Below, one piece after another: positions 9,851 through 21,064 of a stretch of DNA of 64,000 nucleotides. A program made the position numbers and the translations under genes. Source of the DNA: Ypsolopha sequella. Its lineage: Eukaryota; Arthropoda; Insecta; Lepidoptera; Ypsolophidae. The DNA lies in contig OW203992.1 of NCBI GenBank assembly GCA_934047225.1, positions 6,003,501 to 6,067,500 of the forward strand, written 5' to 3'. The notes beneath the pieces are model-generated. The model did not search any database. It was not told the DNA's origin and was given only the letters and a program-made list of their open reading frames with translations. Positions within the stretch are counted from its first letter, which is position 1, and the number at the start of each line of letters is the position of its first letter.

Positions 9851-11200
9851 GAAAACCGGCCAAGTGCGTGTTGGGCCACGCGCAGTGTAGGGGTTTCGTA
9901 TTTGCCCTGCACAATATGCGGACTTCTTCTCCAAGTACATTTTATAAGTTTGTCGACTAATACTTTTCATCTACATCAACTTGAGATTGAAATTTGACGT
10001 GCGTGCAAAAGAGATGGCATGTTAGGCGGGCGTCGTCGCACGCACGTCAAATTTCAATCTCAAGTTGATGTTGATGAAAATCAGAATTACGCGGTAGACA
10101 CGTAGTTTGCGCCAAACTTCTAGTACGCTCGGAAGTTGCTCTTCCCAAGAACGGCCCATACATTTTGTTCCTGCTGATGCGAATCGCCCCGTGTTTAGAG
10201 AGGACTAAAAGTTTGACGTGATCTGTACTCGTTAACTTGTAAAGCCTCCTTAGCTGTGATAGTTTTACTTTTAATTTCGTTATGTATACTACTGTCGTGA
10301 TTTTTTTCACGTCTCCAAATACAACCGTTTCGCCGGCAGGGGGGGACACTGGACTCTAACAAAAATTAACACTTTTAAGCTTAATATTTCGCAAACGGAA
10401 CCCTGGATCGAAAAATTACTTTACTACGTCCCCAATATTTTTAAAATACCTATCCAACGACATCCTCCACAAGGGGACAGACAAGAAAAAAAAATCATCC
10501 CCACTTTACGTGTAGCCGCGGACAGTCTGTCCGTCTGTTTGTCTGCGGCTTAGCTTAGAGACTATTTGTACTAGCAAGCTGTAATGTGGCATGGGTATAC
10601 ATATTTATTACGCCGATAAATTGGTATAGTAAAATTTTGAAAAAGATTTTTTTTTGGGTAACTCCCCTACACGTAAATTGGGGATGATTTTTTTTTCTCG
10701 ACTATCCCCTAGTATGGGGTGTCGTTGGATAGGTAATTTAAAAATATTGGGGGTGTGAGAAGACCACTTTTCGATCCAGTGTTCCGTTTGCAAAATATTA
10801 AACTTAAGAAAAGTGTTAATTTTTGTTAGTCAAGTGTCGTCCCCCCCCTGTCGGCGAAACGGTTGTATTTGGAGACGTGAAAAAAATCACGGCAGTAGTA
10901 TACAAAACGAAATTAAAAGGAAAACTATCACTGCTAAGTAGGCTTTACAAGTTAACGAGTACAGATCGCGCCAAACTTTTAGTCCCCTCTAAATACGGGG
11001 CGATTCGCATCGGCAGGAACAAAATGTATGGGCCGTTCTTGGGAAGAGCAACTTCCGAGCGGACTAAAAGTTTGGCGCGATCTGTATTAGTCGACAAACT
11101 TATAAAACGTACTTTGAGAAGAAGTCTGCATATTGTGCAGGGCAACTACGGAACTTTACACTGCGCTTGGCCCAACACGCACTTGGCCGGTTTTTTTTTC
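9849..11200. repeat. Large inverted repeat, two head-to-head copies of one element
   Basis: The left arm (9849-10515, including a MITE at about 9962-10097) is the complement of the right arm (10663-11200), with a spacer of about 150 bp. Each arm ends in the ACGCGCACTTGGCCGG-like tract, and each has an internal hairpin around AGATCGCGCCAAACTTTTAG. Open frames in both arms follow from the duplication and are not treated as genes. Confidence 0.75.
9962..10097. mobile_element. MITE with CTACCGCGTAATTCT end inside the large inverted repeat
   Basis: Interrupts the left arm. Its right end and the tract TCAACTTGAGATTGAAATTT match 11557-11708. Confidence 0.6.
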
Positions 11201-11299
11201 CTTGCACGAACAATCACTGTACTTGCAATTTTATTGTCTTACATATTATGTAACTATCTTTTACTTATTTAGAAATATAGATTTGCAGTCTGTACTCAC

Positions 11300-11482
11300 T
11301 TCTTAAGCTAACATCTAAAAGTGACACCCGTATCCTCTGTTCTGGAGACACGACGAGCCTCCACCTGCACTCCTCTCCGATATAGAAGTGGGGGTACCCG
11401 GGGGTGCGGATGTACCCCTCACTGTCCGGCCCTGTTGCTGCGATGGACACTTCTCGATTACAGAAGTGAATTGAGAGGGCAT
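11300..11482 (-). CDS. CUB domain exon, first half
   Basis: A 183-bp minus-strand exon with acceptor TTCCAG before 11482 and donor GTGAGT at 11299-11294. Its first two bases (AT) complete the G left by the exon at 58139-58242 to give Asp, and its last base joins the next exon. It encodes the start of a CUB domain: first Cys in HFCNRE, the hallmark GYIRTPGYPHFY, the second Cys in GEECRWRL, and the amphipathic strand IRVSLLDVSL. CUB domains are extracellular beta-sandwiches of about 110 residues, and this exon plus 7521-7715 give that length. Confidence 0.9.
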
Positions 11483-11556
11483 CTGGAACAAGTCAATGTT
11501 GACATTTCAAACTTTTTAATACAAAAGTTACATAATATAAATGTACACCTGCGGGT

Positions 11557-11708
11557 CTACCGCGTAATTCTGATTTTCATCAACATCAACTTGAGATTGA
11601 AATTTGACGTGCGTGCGACGACGCCCGCCTAACATGCCATCTCTTTTGCACGGGTTGAATTTCGCATGCATTTGCTTGAAGTTGATACAAATGAGAATTA
11701 CGCGGTAG
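11557..11708. mobile_element. MITE with CTACCGCGTAATTCT TIRs
   Basis: Starts CTACCGCGTAATTCT and ends with its complement. Inside are ATCAACTTGAGATTGAAAT and a diverged complement. It lies about 75 bp upstream of the acceptor of exon 11300-11482. Confidence 0.7.
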
Positions 11709-11764
11709 AGCCTCTGGTGAAATGTTGTAGGTGAGTTATATTATATTTAAAATATATATAGATA

Positions 11765-12791
11765 TATACAGGATGGAACAAATTTAAGGGCCCTGGAGGG
11801 GAGCTACATTAAATCGTTTAGTTAGCTCATTTTACTGAAAGGAAACATTCCTTTATTTTTTAAAAGAAACAAAACTGCATTCAAAGATATTCTGAAATTC
11901 ACTTGTCTCACCCGGGAATCGAACCAACTAAAAATTGAAAAAATAAACCCTCGCTATTTTATCATACGAATCGGTAGGATTATTGTTCAGAATAAAATTT
12001 GTCTAATAAACATTTGGTCTTACACTCATCTGTTGTACGAGATACTTATGAAATTAAATATTTATTACAAGTTCTTTGTTAACAATACCTAGTACTGTTC
12101 ACTTGAAACAAGTAAATGAAACGTTCTAATTTTATTATCTCTCTTACATCCAAAGACATCGTATGAAGTACAAGCTTGCTAACGTTATTTATCTTAAGTA
12201 CCTTGTTGAAGACTTCAATAAGAAAATCGTTAAATGGTAATAATAAATGTATGCAGAGCACAATTACTTCTTGCACTAGGCGTACTGATGAAAAGTTTAA
12301 AAAAGGAACGTATTTTTTTTGCAACGCATTTTTTGCAAATAAACAAATTTGAAGTTCAAACCATAAATTTCGTTCAAAATTAAAATTTTATTTTGTTTTG
12401 CTTTCATTCTGTGCTGTCATTGTGTAATAATGGCGTATAATTATTACTTTACAAGTGAACAGTACTAGGTACTGTTAATAAAGAACTTGTAATAAATATT
12501 CAATTTCATGGGTATCTCGTACAAAAGATGAGTGTAAGACTTTAGTTTAGTAGACAAATTTTATCCTGAACAATAATCCTACCGATTCGTATAATAAAAT
12601 ATCGAGGGTTTATTTTTTTAATTTTTAGTTGGTTCAGTTCCCGGGTGAGACAAGCAAATTTTAGAAGATCTTTGAATGCAGTTTTGTTTCTTTTAAAAAA
12701 TAAAGGAATGTTTCCTTTCAGTAAAATGAGCTAACTAAAGGATTTAAGGTAGTTCCCCTCCAGGGCACTTTCATTTTTTCCACCCTGTATA
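11765..12791. mobile_element. Long-TIR foldback element A with tRNA B-box-like block in each arm
   Basis: TIRs of roughly 340 bp (11765-12110 and 12450-12791) starting TATACAGG/TATACAGGGTGG and containing GGGAATCGAACC, which on the other strand reads GGTTCGATTCCC and fits the pol III B box. A single arm of the same family is at 30238-30545. No transposase. Confidence 0.78.
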
Positions 12792-13061
12792 TACAACGTG
12801 TAACAGACAAGTGTAACCATATTTGAAGAGCTTATTCAGTCAATGGTATAGAATAACTTTTACTATGGAACAAAACCTGTATCTCGAAAAAAAAATTTTA
12901 CTGTTTCATAGAAAAATGCAATGCCGCTCGGCCGAAATCTATGGAAGGGCAGATTTTTTTTTTGAGATTTCAGGGTTGGCTCCATAGTAAAAGTTGTTCT
13001 ATACCATTGACTAAATAAGCTCTTCAAATATGGTTACACCTTTCTGTTACACGTTGTATAT
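12790..13061. mobile_element. Foldback MITE E, copy 1
   Basis: TIRs of about 90 bp, TATACAACGTGTAACAGA with complement at the right end, and a shared CATAGTAAAAGTTGTTCTAT block. It abuts element A. Other copies are at 28508-28717 and 36653-39709 (split by hAT). Confidence 0.78.
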
Positions 13062-13466
13062 ACAATATCCGAGGGGGTGTCAGAGGTGTTCCAAGTGTAC
13101 GTTACGCCAGCAGCATGTTGTCGCTTTTCAGGATTTCGGCTTGACAAATAATTAGTACTCTTGGATGAAATTTAGTACCTCATCTCGTGTAATTGTGCTC
13201 GAAATTTAGAACTAGTGCCTTCAGCCGATCCAAAGATATTCACGAAAAACCGATTCGGCTGAAGTAACGTTACCCCAGCTGGATGTTTTTTTACCAGAGG
13301 TCGTAGCTAAATACAAACTAGCTACTTAGATAGACATAATTAGTGCCTAATTGTGCCCAAAAAACAAAATTGGTACCTCTTAAGGCTTCAGAGTTATTCA
13401 AGTTTAAAATGTCGCTGGGGTAACGTTTAGCGAATTGCTGTATCTCTTTATATACAACTACGATTT

Positions 13467-13640
13467 TTAGGGTTCCGTAGTACCTAAAAGGTACAAAAGG
13501 AACCTTTATGGTGAGACTCCGTTGTCCGTTCATCCGTCCGTATGTCACAGTCTCATAACTTTGGCACCGTTAAAGATAAAGACTTGAAATTTGGCACAAT
13601 AATAGCACGATACGGAACCCTAGGTTTTTTTTTACTAAGG
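13467..13640 (+). repeat. AGGGTTCCGT-type dispersed repeat
   Basis: Contains AGGGTTCCGTAGTACC, a TCCGTTCATCCGTCCGTATG tract and TACGGAACCCTAGG. Related pieces occur at 15949-16290, 34524-34612, 60020-60080, 62180-62270 and 63210-63262. Confidence 0.55.
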
Positions 13641-13659
13641 TGAGTATTTATTAGTTCCA

Positions 13660-14146
13660 AATTAGTGCAGTTCACAGGGAGATCACGAGCGCAGTGGAGA
13701 AGCTGAAGCAAGAAACTGACCCGCAGCACCCGGTCTACAAGTACCAACAAGAGCAACCTCGACTCAAAAGTCGCAACAGCTTCTTGAAGGGCACCAAGGC
13801 TCTCACTGACGGTCCAGCAAATGCGAGATGTTATCGGTGGAGAGAAACACTCCCTCCTTCTACCACATTTGCCCCAGCACAGGAGCAGCTGGCACCTGGG
13901 AACAAATACCCGTGGCCTATTTGGAAAACGCTTAACCGCCTGCGCACCCAGGTTGGCCGCTGCAGACACAACCTTTTCAAATGGGGCTTCTCAAATAACG
14001 GGAGCTGCGATTGCGGAGCCACCCAGCAAACCATGGCTCACGTCATGTCATGTCCATCGTGCCCGACCACCTGCACGATGACCGATCTTTTTGAGGCCAA
14101 CGACAGAGCCATAAAAGTGGCCTCGTTCTGGTCCGGAAAGGTTTAA
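13660..14146 (+). pseudogene. LINE C-terminal domain fragment
   Basis: The frame ends with PWPIWKTLNRLRTQVGRCR, a LFKWGF tract, then CDCGATQQTMAHVMSCPSC, which has the Cys-x-Cys, His and Cys spacing of the zinc-knuckle-like tail of many LINE ORF2 proteins. It ends with a stop at about 14144. The reverse transcriptase core is absent. Confidence 0.7.
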
Positions 14147-15940
14147 AATAATAATAGTTTGATGCCATCGACACGCTAAGAAGAAGAAGTGCAGTTTTAT
14201 TTTTTCTATAATAATTATTATATCTATAATATAATATATAAGTTTTTTTTTCCAAAAACCCTAAAATCCTAGCAACTTATTATACACAATAATAACAATT
14301 ATTGTGTTGTGTACCTTTTATGAACCCAAAGCATCTTGTGAAATTGTATGTGTCTATTACCACTCCATAAAGAGTTATTCCGTTTTGATTAAAATCTGGC
14401 TATGATATAATGTAACGCTGTGCAATACATGAGTTAGGAATTAGTACCTTCATTAAATTGTCTATACTCGGATTTTCAGCTGAAAAAACTTACTATCTAC
14501 TGAGATATAAGAAAAAATCATCAGGAAAACAAATCACACGACTAACCGACCAAATTCGAATGACTATAAAAGCAGCCGCACAATTTGTAGAACAACATTT
14601 CGTTTTTCGTAATAGTCACGAAGTGTACGCGAAGTGTAGTGTGTGTACGCCATATATTGAGGTTTTGCAAACGTTAAACTCTTGGTGAAATGTTGTGTGG
14701 TATTTGACCTTAATTTGTATTTTTATTGCTGAAATTTATTTCAGAAAAAGTAAGACGTAACGCACTAAAATTGACAGACGATAAGCTTTTCATGGATTTT
14801 TTGACAGATGTCAAAAGTGACAGATAATTTAATGATTAATTAAGTGAGGTGATTTTGGCGATTTTTCGACTCCTTTCCGCCCCCAGTGAGATGTCGTGAG
14901 ATGTGGCTGGACGCCAGCCCTAAGAGTGAGAAAGTGAGATTTTCCAAAATGCGTATTTTTAGTGTAACTACGTTATTCTGTGCTTGATTGCGTTAGATTT
15001 ATTTAAAAATATATATTTGCCTCGTAATTTTTATTTAAGACTATTAATAAGAGTTTTCTCGTAATTGTAATTGTAAATAGGGTCTATTTCTTGCGGAAAA
15101 AGAAATTACGTGATATTTGCCGAGACCCCTCTTTTCGCCCACCTGAGATTGGGTGAGATTCGGCTCGATCCCCTCCCCCTTAAACGCCTCACATCAAAAG
15201 CAAATAAAGTCTTTGCCACCATTAAGCTTATTGTGCTTGACGGGTAATAAAAAAAGTTGCTAGGATAGGCCATACTCTTAAGCGGGTCATTCTGTAACTA
15301 ACACAAAGTCTTAAGAGACATGATTGCCCAAAAGAGTTCTGATATCATAAAAGAACGTTCCATTAGCAATACAAATATTGATAAAAACAATAGATACTGT
15401 TCACCCGCTCCATCACTTATCGTTATTGTTATTTGTTGTTACAGCATCAAATAACGTCTCGTGTAGTCATCTCATTTATGGCTATAAGGGAGGTATAGTG
15501 AAACATTCGTTAAACAGATATACAGCTTTTGTTATAGATAATGGGCTTGGTAGGCTTCATCCTACACCTAGGATGAAGGGCGCAAGTAGATAGGAGATTT
15601 GTCTCCTGTGTCCCGGAGTTAAGGCAGAGCGTACAGATTTCCCTTTCTGTTCTTCTATTATATATTATTCCTCCATATATTGTACAATTTACCACCATTT
15701 TCTAAGGACTGGCTAGACCGAGTTTAGAAATTGGTACCTACCTACATGTTAATTACATTTATTACTGTCACACTTACTTTGTTACTTACTTTCATGTATA
15801 GTGCTTTTTGGTTCAATAAATGATTTTTATCTTATCTTATCTTATCCACTCTTATCTATAATCATCCATTTTTCCAGATTTGGCTCGTTTTCAGTATTTT
15901 GGAACGCACGAGGTAAAACATGAATTTTATTAACCTCTTT
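14147..15940. other. Intronic stretch without recognised gene
   Basis: Mostly AT-rich sequence. Two loosely related GC-richer blocks (14860-14930 and 15115-15195) share GTGAGAT motifs. A small palindrome TTCATCCTA/TAGGATGAA is at 15554-15577. No coding signal. Confidence 0.4.
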
Positions 15941-15948
15941 TTTAGGGT

Positions 15949-16290
15949 TCTGTATCGGAAGGGTGTCAAACGGGACCCTATACTAAGCCTCGATCCGCTG
16001 TCTGTCTGTCCGTCTGTTACAGGGGTCTATAGCTTCAGCCGATGTAGGTAGGCAGTTGAAATTTTCACAGAATACATTTTGCTATAGCCTCGACCATGGC
16101 AAAGGAGAAAAATAAAATGAAAAAATCCCCACACAAAAACTCTCGAAAAAGTAGCATTTTTTAACATTATCATGTCCCCTCCTTATTTCCGAAACAAGAG
16201 GACTGAGAAATATGAAAAAAAATATCGTAATAGATAATTACGTAAAATTACAGGAAAAATATAGCGGTTACGATATTAGGGTTTCCTACT
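15949..16290 (+). repeat. AGGGTTCTGT-type dispersed repeat
   Basis: Contains AGGGTTCTGTATCGGAAGG, ACGGGACCCTATACTAAG and GTTGAAATTTTCACAGAAT, in the same order as related repeats in this window. Confidence 0.6.
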
Positions 16291-16960
16291 CCGCGAATTG
16301 TTTGCCAGACGCTACCATTTTATTCGATTGTGTTTGTCGCATTAATGTTGGTATGGCATTTATATTGTTGTTATTTACCACAATATTTTAAGGATACGCC
16401 TAGTATTTTAGCAGATAATTCCTACAAAACCCTACCTGCCGGAGTTTAGCTAAATTCCTAAGATCTAAGCAGAGTTTGTTAGGTATACCGGAATCCTTTA
16501 GAAAAAGGTCTCAACTCAACCCATGCATATTCATCAAAACGATCCATCTAAATTACGGTCAATACCAGCAAAAGATTGCTTATCTGACATTTTCCATTTC
16601 AGACCTCAGTTGGTATCTCCTCTATATCTGTCAGCCGCCCGCCCAACGATGGCGCCGGCCGTCCTTGAACCTTGCCGCCCGCCCTTTGATACGAAATGTT
16701 TGCCATAATTTGTGATTATGGATCATTGGAGTATTATGTACTATGGAACATTATCGATTTGATCAAACTCTCATTTTATATGAGGATGTGCACTTATACC
16801 TATATATGGATCGATGCTTCAGACTTGTAAAGAATAACTATAATGGCCAAAAAATTGCTCTCAGGGCATGAGAATGAGAATGTCCAAAATTTTTACGATT
16901 CTTTTATTACTTTTCAGCCCTAGTGCTGAAAAGGGGCACTGTCAACTGTTTCTGAGCGAG
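16291..16960. other. Intronic stretch without recognised gene
   Basis: Only short chance open frames. A GC-rich patch at 16625-16685 shows no splice-bounded frame or domain. Confidence 0.35.
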
Positions 16961-16969
16961 AAAGAAGCG

Positions 16970-17117
16970 TATTCGAGAGCGTCATATCTCCATGACTTTT
17001 TTCAATATTTATTAACATCCTTGCCAAACAGTTTTACTCGGTAAGTATCTTTTTACTACCACTTCTACGCTGATGACCTGCAGCTCTATCTGTAGAGGGC
17101 ATTAATGAAGCAATCTC
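16970..17117 (+). pseudogene. LINE-1 piece A: reverse transcriptase core with YADD
   Basis: Read in shifting frames it gives FSIFIN-like residues and then FYADDLQLYL, the catalytic reverse transcriptase box of CR1/Jockey-type LINEs, continuing to VEGINEAIS. It is broken by the foldback element at 17118-17699 and continues in piece B. Confidence 0.68.
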
Positions 17118-17699
17118 TTCCCGTGCGGTCCGAAATAGAATTACATAGATAAAAGCTATGAATGAATTAAAGTGTGAGCGATGACTGGTCCGTAATTTGT
17201 CAGCTAGCAAACGATGTGAAAGATAGCTTATGATTCGGACCGCATTAAAAAAGAAACATCTTAACCATAACCTCTTACCACAGAATACAATACGATTATT
17301 TTATTTTACTTCGTCAAAGTGCCGTGATTCGTGATGGAACAAGAAGAGTTTGTAGCACTGTTCTTCAACGTAGACTCAGACAGTGACAAAAAAAAATATT
17401 AAATATATATTCTTCCTTTTCGACGAAGAGTTCCACACGACTTTCCATTTGTTTCTCTCATGACCGAATAAAACATATACCATGGTTTATCTGATCTGAA
17501 CTGCTGAAATAATGGAGCGAAAACAATTTTTGACATTCCATTCCGTTCAACGCTCACATCGCCTCACCTCCGTCGCATAAGCCACGAAAGTCATACGAAT
17601 GAATGAACGCATTTGCTTCACTCATGGATTATTAGCCATTTACCTCATTCATTCGTAATCGATTTTAGCGAAATAATTCTATTTCGGAACGCGGGGTTC
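17118..17699. mobile_element. Foldback element inserted in LINE-1
   Basis: The left end CGGTCCGAAATAGAATTA and the right end TAATTCTATTTCGGAACGC are complementary with one or two differences. A further inner match is AATGAATGAA. It separates LINE-1 pieces A and B. Boundaries approximate. Confidence 0.5.
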
Positions 17700-18136
17700 A
17701 TTGACTAAGGATTTTGTACATTATCGGTATGGGCTGAGGCTTTTGGCTTACTGGTGAACCCGAGTAAGTCACAGGCCATAATCATAGGTAGTTCGCGTAC
17801 GTTGCCTAAGATTGATGATGACCAAATCATATTTAATAATTCAGTAATTCCGTTCACAAACACAGTAAAATACTTAGGAGTGATGTTTGATAGCACGCTG
17901 TTTTGGACTTCACATGTGGAATCTTTAAGCAGATAGATGTACGGTGCCTTTCACGCATTAAAACGCATGCAGAGCTTTTTGCCAATCAAAACTAAAATTA
18001 TGTTAGCACAGTATTTTCTTTTCTTGACTCTTAACTCTTGTTATTTAGACCTCACTAAGGAACTTCTCAATAAACTTGAACGGCTTCAAAATGTACGTAT
18101 TCGTTGCATTTTTTCTTTTCGTAAATACGATCATTA
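17700..18136 (+). pseudogene. LINE-1 piece B: post-catalytic reverse transcriptase region
   Basis: Encodes FCTLSVWAEAFGLLVNPSKS, then NTVKYLGVMFDSTLFW and MYGAFHALKRM, then FRKYDH. The K-x-LGV block is diagnostic of LINE ORF2 downstream of the catalytic Asp pair. An in-frame TAG lies before MYGAF. Interrupted at 18137. Confidence 0.8.
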
Positions 18137-18321
18137 TGTTATGTGTTAATAATTGATTTTACATAATAGTTTTAGGCTAATAGTTAAACAATAATTTTAT
18201 TTCTATAAGGAGGTAGTTAAATGCGTATTACTCAAACGTCAAATGTTTTGTTGAGATACCGACATTACTGTCAGAATGATCAGCGGGAGGACCGTTGCCG
18301 TGCCCCACGTTGGGCGCCATT

Positions 18322-18943
18322 TGTTATGTATTTGGTTGGGAAATGGTACACGAATGCTTAAATGAAAGCTGTTATAATTACTACCTAAAAAGTTTATTTA
18401 TGAAACATAACGGCTACCTAATTACGACACTAAGTACACTTTAACATTATCTTAATCTAGGTAAATCCTCTTGGGACTTGACTTATATATTTATCTTAAC
18501 CTAATGTTGGACGCCAGGAGGGTTTCTACGTTGGCTTACGGGACCCTGCCTACCCAATGCTCCGGCTATTGCTCAATTGTGGATGTTCGTTGCGTTGTTC
18601 AATAATTGTAATTTAAATGATGAGTACATACGCGATGGATGTAAATATTGTTCTGAGACCAACGTCTTAGAATCCTCTGATTTCGCTGTCTACGAAAAGG
18701 GCGTTTCCACAAGCTAAAACAATATGATAATCCCAATTACTGTCAAGACAATATATTTTTCGATACCGCGATAACAAAGAAATTGTAACAATGCTTACCC
18801 CTTCTCGTCTTTAACACAAACACGGTTAACTACAATCACTTGCAAGTACTCTTAGTACTTTAAATGCTCTCAATATTAAATTTCTGTAAACTGCACATCA
18901 ATTTTAACATGTCATGACTTTCACACGATCTCACTTTAATACA
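18322..18943 (-). mobile_element. LTR-like block with tRNA-Lys(CUU)-type primer binding site
   Basis: On the minus strand the block begins TGT (18943) and ends ACA (18322), contains a TATA-like ATATATAAG (about 18490) and, about 90 bases on, AATAAA (about 18397). Two bases after its end comes TGGCGCCCAACGTGGGGC (18319-18302), the complement of the 3' end of metazoan tRNA-Lys(CUU), used as a primer site by some Ty3/Gypsy elements. No gag or pol follows; instead the flanks are inverted copies of each other. Confidence 0.55.
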
Positions 18944-19063
18944 CCAGCAACGGTCCTCCCGCTGATCATTCTGACAGTAATGTGGGTATCTCAACAAAAC
19001 ATTTGACGTTTGAGTAATACGCATTTAACTACCTCCTTATAGAAATAAAATTATTGTTTACCT

Positions 19064-19885
19064 ATTATGGGGCTACTGATGGATGAAAACTTACATTTTG
19101 AAAAGCATTTTCAACAAAAAGTGGCTAAGTCCTTCGGAGCTCTTAAAAGTATATATAAGATTAGGCCATTTTTAGATCCAAAGGTGCGATTGCAGCTTTG
19201 TAATAGTCTCGTGCTCTCACATCTAAGCTACTGTGATATTGTGTATGGTCCATGTTTATTCCAAAAAACAGCTAAAGCTGTGCAGCGAGTCCAGAATGCT
19301 TGTATGCGATTTTGCAATAATATTCCTAGGAGGGACCACATTTCACCCCATCTACAGGCTAAAGGTATCTTGAATATGGCTAATACAAGAGCATTAAAAC
19401 TATCATGTTTTTTGTTTAACCTATTAAAAACTAAAACTACTTCATACTTATATAAGAAATTAGAATGGTTATCTACATCTCGTAGAAACGTACTCAAGAC
19501 AACTGCTCTTGCCAATACCAGGGGCTGCTTCAAGATAGTTGCATCTAAATGTTGGAATGTGCTGCCACCACCAGTATTAAATGTCGAGTCATTAGGCTCT
19601 TTCCGCACTAAGTGTAGCAGATTGTAGGGTTTTTTTTTTTTTTTTTTTCTTTTTTTCAATTTATTTTGTAGTTAATATTTATTGTAGTTACCTACTTTAA
19701 TTTAATCTAATATGTGTTTCATCATGTAGTATTACAAGGCTGAGCTGAAAATCGGCGGCTGTCTGCATGTGTATCAGCTAGCTGTATGCCGAGCTTAGAC
19801 CTTTTTGTCTTTTCACTTTTGTATTTATTGTTTTGTGTATATGTATTAGCACATTTGTAAGACAAATAAATTATCTTTTATTTTA
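19064..19885 (+). pseudogene. LINE-2: 5'-truncated CR1/Jockey-like element
   Basis: A continuous 186-codon frame (19067-19627) encodes GLLMDENLHFEKHF, an LCNSLVLSHLSYCDIVYG block, AVQRVQNACMRFC and a final WNVLPPPVLNVESLGSFR, the classic LINE ORF2 C-terminus. A T-tract follows at 19629-19648, and the copy ends ACAAATAAATTATC with TTTTATT. Inserted in the right arm of the TIR element. Frame intact, so younger than LINE-1. Confidence 0.82.
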
Positions 19886-19929
19886 TTAGCCTAAAACTAT
19901 TATATAAAATCAATTATTAACACATAACA

Positions 19930-20092
19930 ATGTCTCAGAATTCTGTTCTCAGTTAAATTGACTCCCCATTCTTCTTCGCAGAAATGCTCACATTCTTTCT
20001 CTTCTCTCCCTCCGCTCCTAGCTACCTCCACGAACGTTTCACCTTTTTAACTGAACGCCGGCGCGGGCGTGAGATGCGTACGTGCAACACTG
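19930..20092 (+). pseudogene. LINE-1 piece C
   Basis: Continues piece B: HVSEFCSQLN, then, in another frame, SYLHERFTFLTERRRGREMR. Contains stops and frame changes. Broken at about 20092. Confidence 0.72.
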
Positions 20093-20689
20093 AAAGGTTA
20101 TTGTGTGTTAAGGTGTCTTGTATTTTCTTATCCCTTGGTTAAAGTAGATATAAGTAATTTGATGTATAGTATAAGTTTTTGTTAAAAAAAGAGACATGAT
20201 CTTGCCAAGTTTCTTGCCCGTTCTTCTTAGCAAGACTAATCGAATGGGCGGAGGTAGGCATGTATTTATATATGTAACCTATTACTATGTAGTATATAAG
20301 ATGATAAGATGGGACTTGGTCGGCCGCCTGGATTCGTGCTGGGGGCTCGGTTGGTGATCATTGAACCTTGTTCCTGGTCCCTGGCCGGGTCTCCGGTATG
20401 GGTTCGGGCGGTTGATTGGATTTCACCTTGTATAATAATATTTTACCTATAATATTAATCGTATATTAATAATAAAATAATAAATGCACATGAACTACTT
20501 AGACTAAATGTTTATTTAATTTATATTGCTACATAAATTAAATAAACATTTAATCTAAGTAGTTCATGTACATTTATTATTTTATTACACATATTTTTAT
20601 AAGATTAAAATTTGAGTTGTGAAACGTGTATTATATATACCTACTTTGCAAAATAAACTTTTTGAATTTGAATTTGAATTTGAATTAGC
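20093..20689 (+). mobile_element. LINE-3 3' tail inserted in LINE-1
   Basis: A 5'-truncated tail with the ACATGATCTTGCCAAGTTTC block seen at 3500, ending CTTTTTGAATTTGAATTTG tandem units. It contains a GC-rich segment of unknown origin (20310-20425) and a hairpin (20465-20588). Confidence 0.65.
20465..20588. mobile_element. Hairpin MITE inside LINE-3 tail
   Basis: Two arms of about 57 bp around an ATTGCTAC loop, including CATGAACTACTTAGACTAAA and its complement, with two or three differences. Confidence 0.78.
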
Positions 20690-21064
20690 TATTCCCGAAA
20701 AGAAAACAGGATTTTATACTGACTCGTTTATTATTCACGCTGCAAGACTCTGGAATCGTTTACCTGTGTCAATACAGACACTGAAAAATATAAATTAATT
20801 TAAAATAAAGGTTAAACTATTTTTCTCCGCAGAATACCCGTCAAATAAGAACTGAAATATCTACTATTATAATTGTGTATGTTTATTTATTATAGTATAT
20901 GTATGCATAGTTTTTTTAAGTATTAATTTAATGTAAGTACTTTTGTTCATGTATTTTATATGTATCTTTCTGTCTTAGATAAGTATATTTAGGTTTATAT
21001 TTATATTGATCACCTTCCTTTTTGATTATCATTTACGCGTTCCTTGTGTTTCGTAAACTATCTG
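20690..21064 (+). pseudogene. LINE-1 piece D: ORF2 end and 3' UTR
   Basis: Encodes LAIPEKKTGFYTDSFIIHAA and RLWNRLPVSIQTLKN, the usual LINE ORF2 ending, followed by AT-rich 3' UTR. Interrupted at 21064 by the BEL element, whose target duplication ATCTG is 21060-21064. Confidence 0.8.

Larger units (their letters stand above)
18137..19929. mobile_element. TIR element (ends TGTTATGTGTTAATAATTG) inserted in LINE-1
   Basis: Long inverted repeats: the left arm 18137-18298 matches the complement of 18947-19063 plus 19886-19929, the right arm being split by a second LINE (19064-19885). The loop holds an LTR-like block. LINE-1 resumes immediately after 19929. A clear target duplication is not visible. 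Confidence 0.7.

Noticed and set aside
10823..11272. 149-residue plus frame with a relative on the minus strand at 10047-10349
   Set aside because: The frames lie in the two arms of an inverted repeat and include an internal hairpin; no protein motif.
13553..13969. 138-residue minus-strand frame
   Set aside because: Antisense to the LINE C-terminal domain at 13660-14146, which has the real motifs.
19228..19659. 143-residue minus-strand frame
   Set aside because: Antisense shadow of LINE-2; starts in its T-tract.
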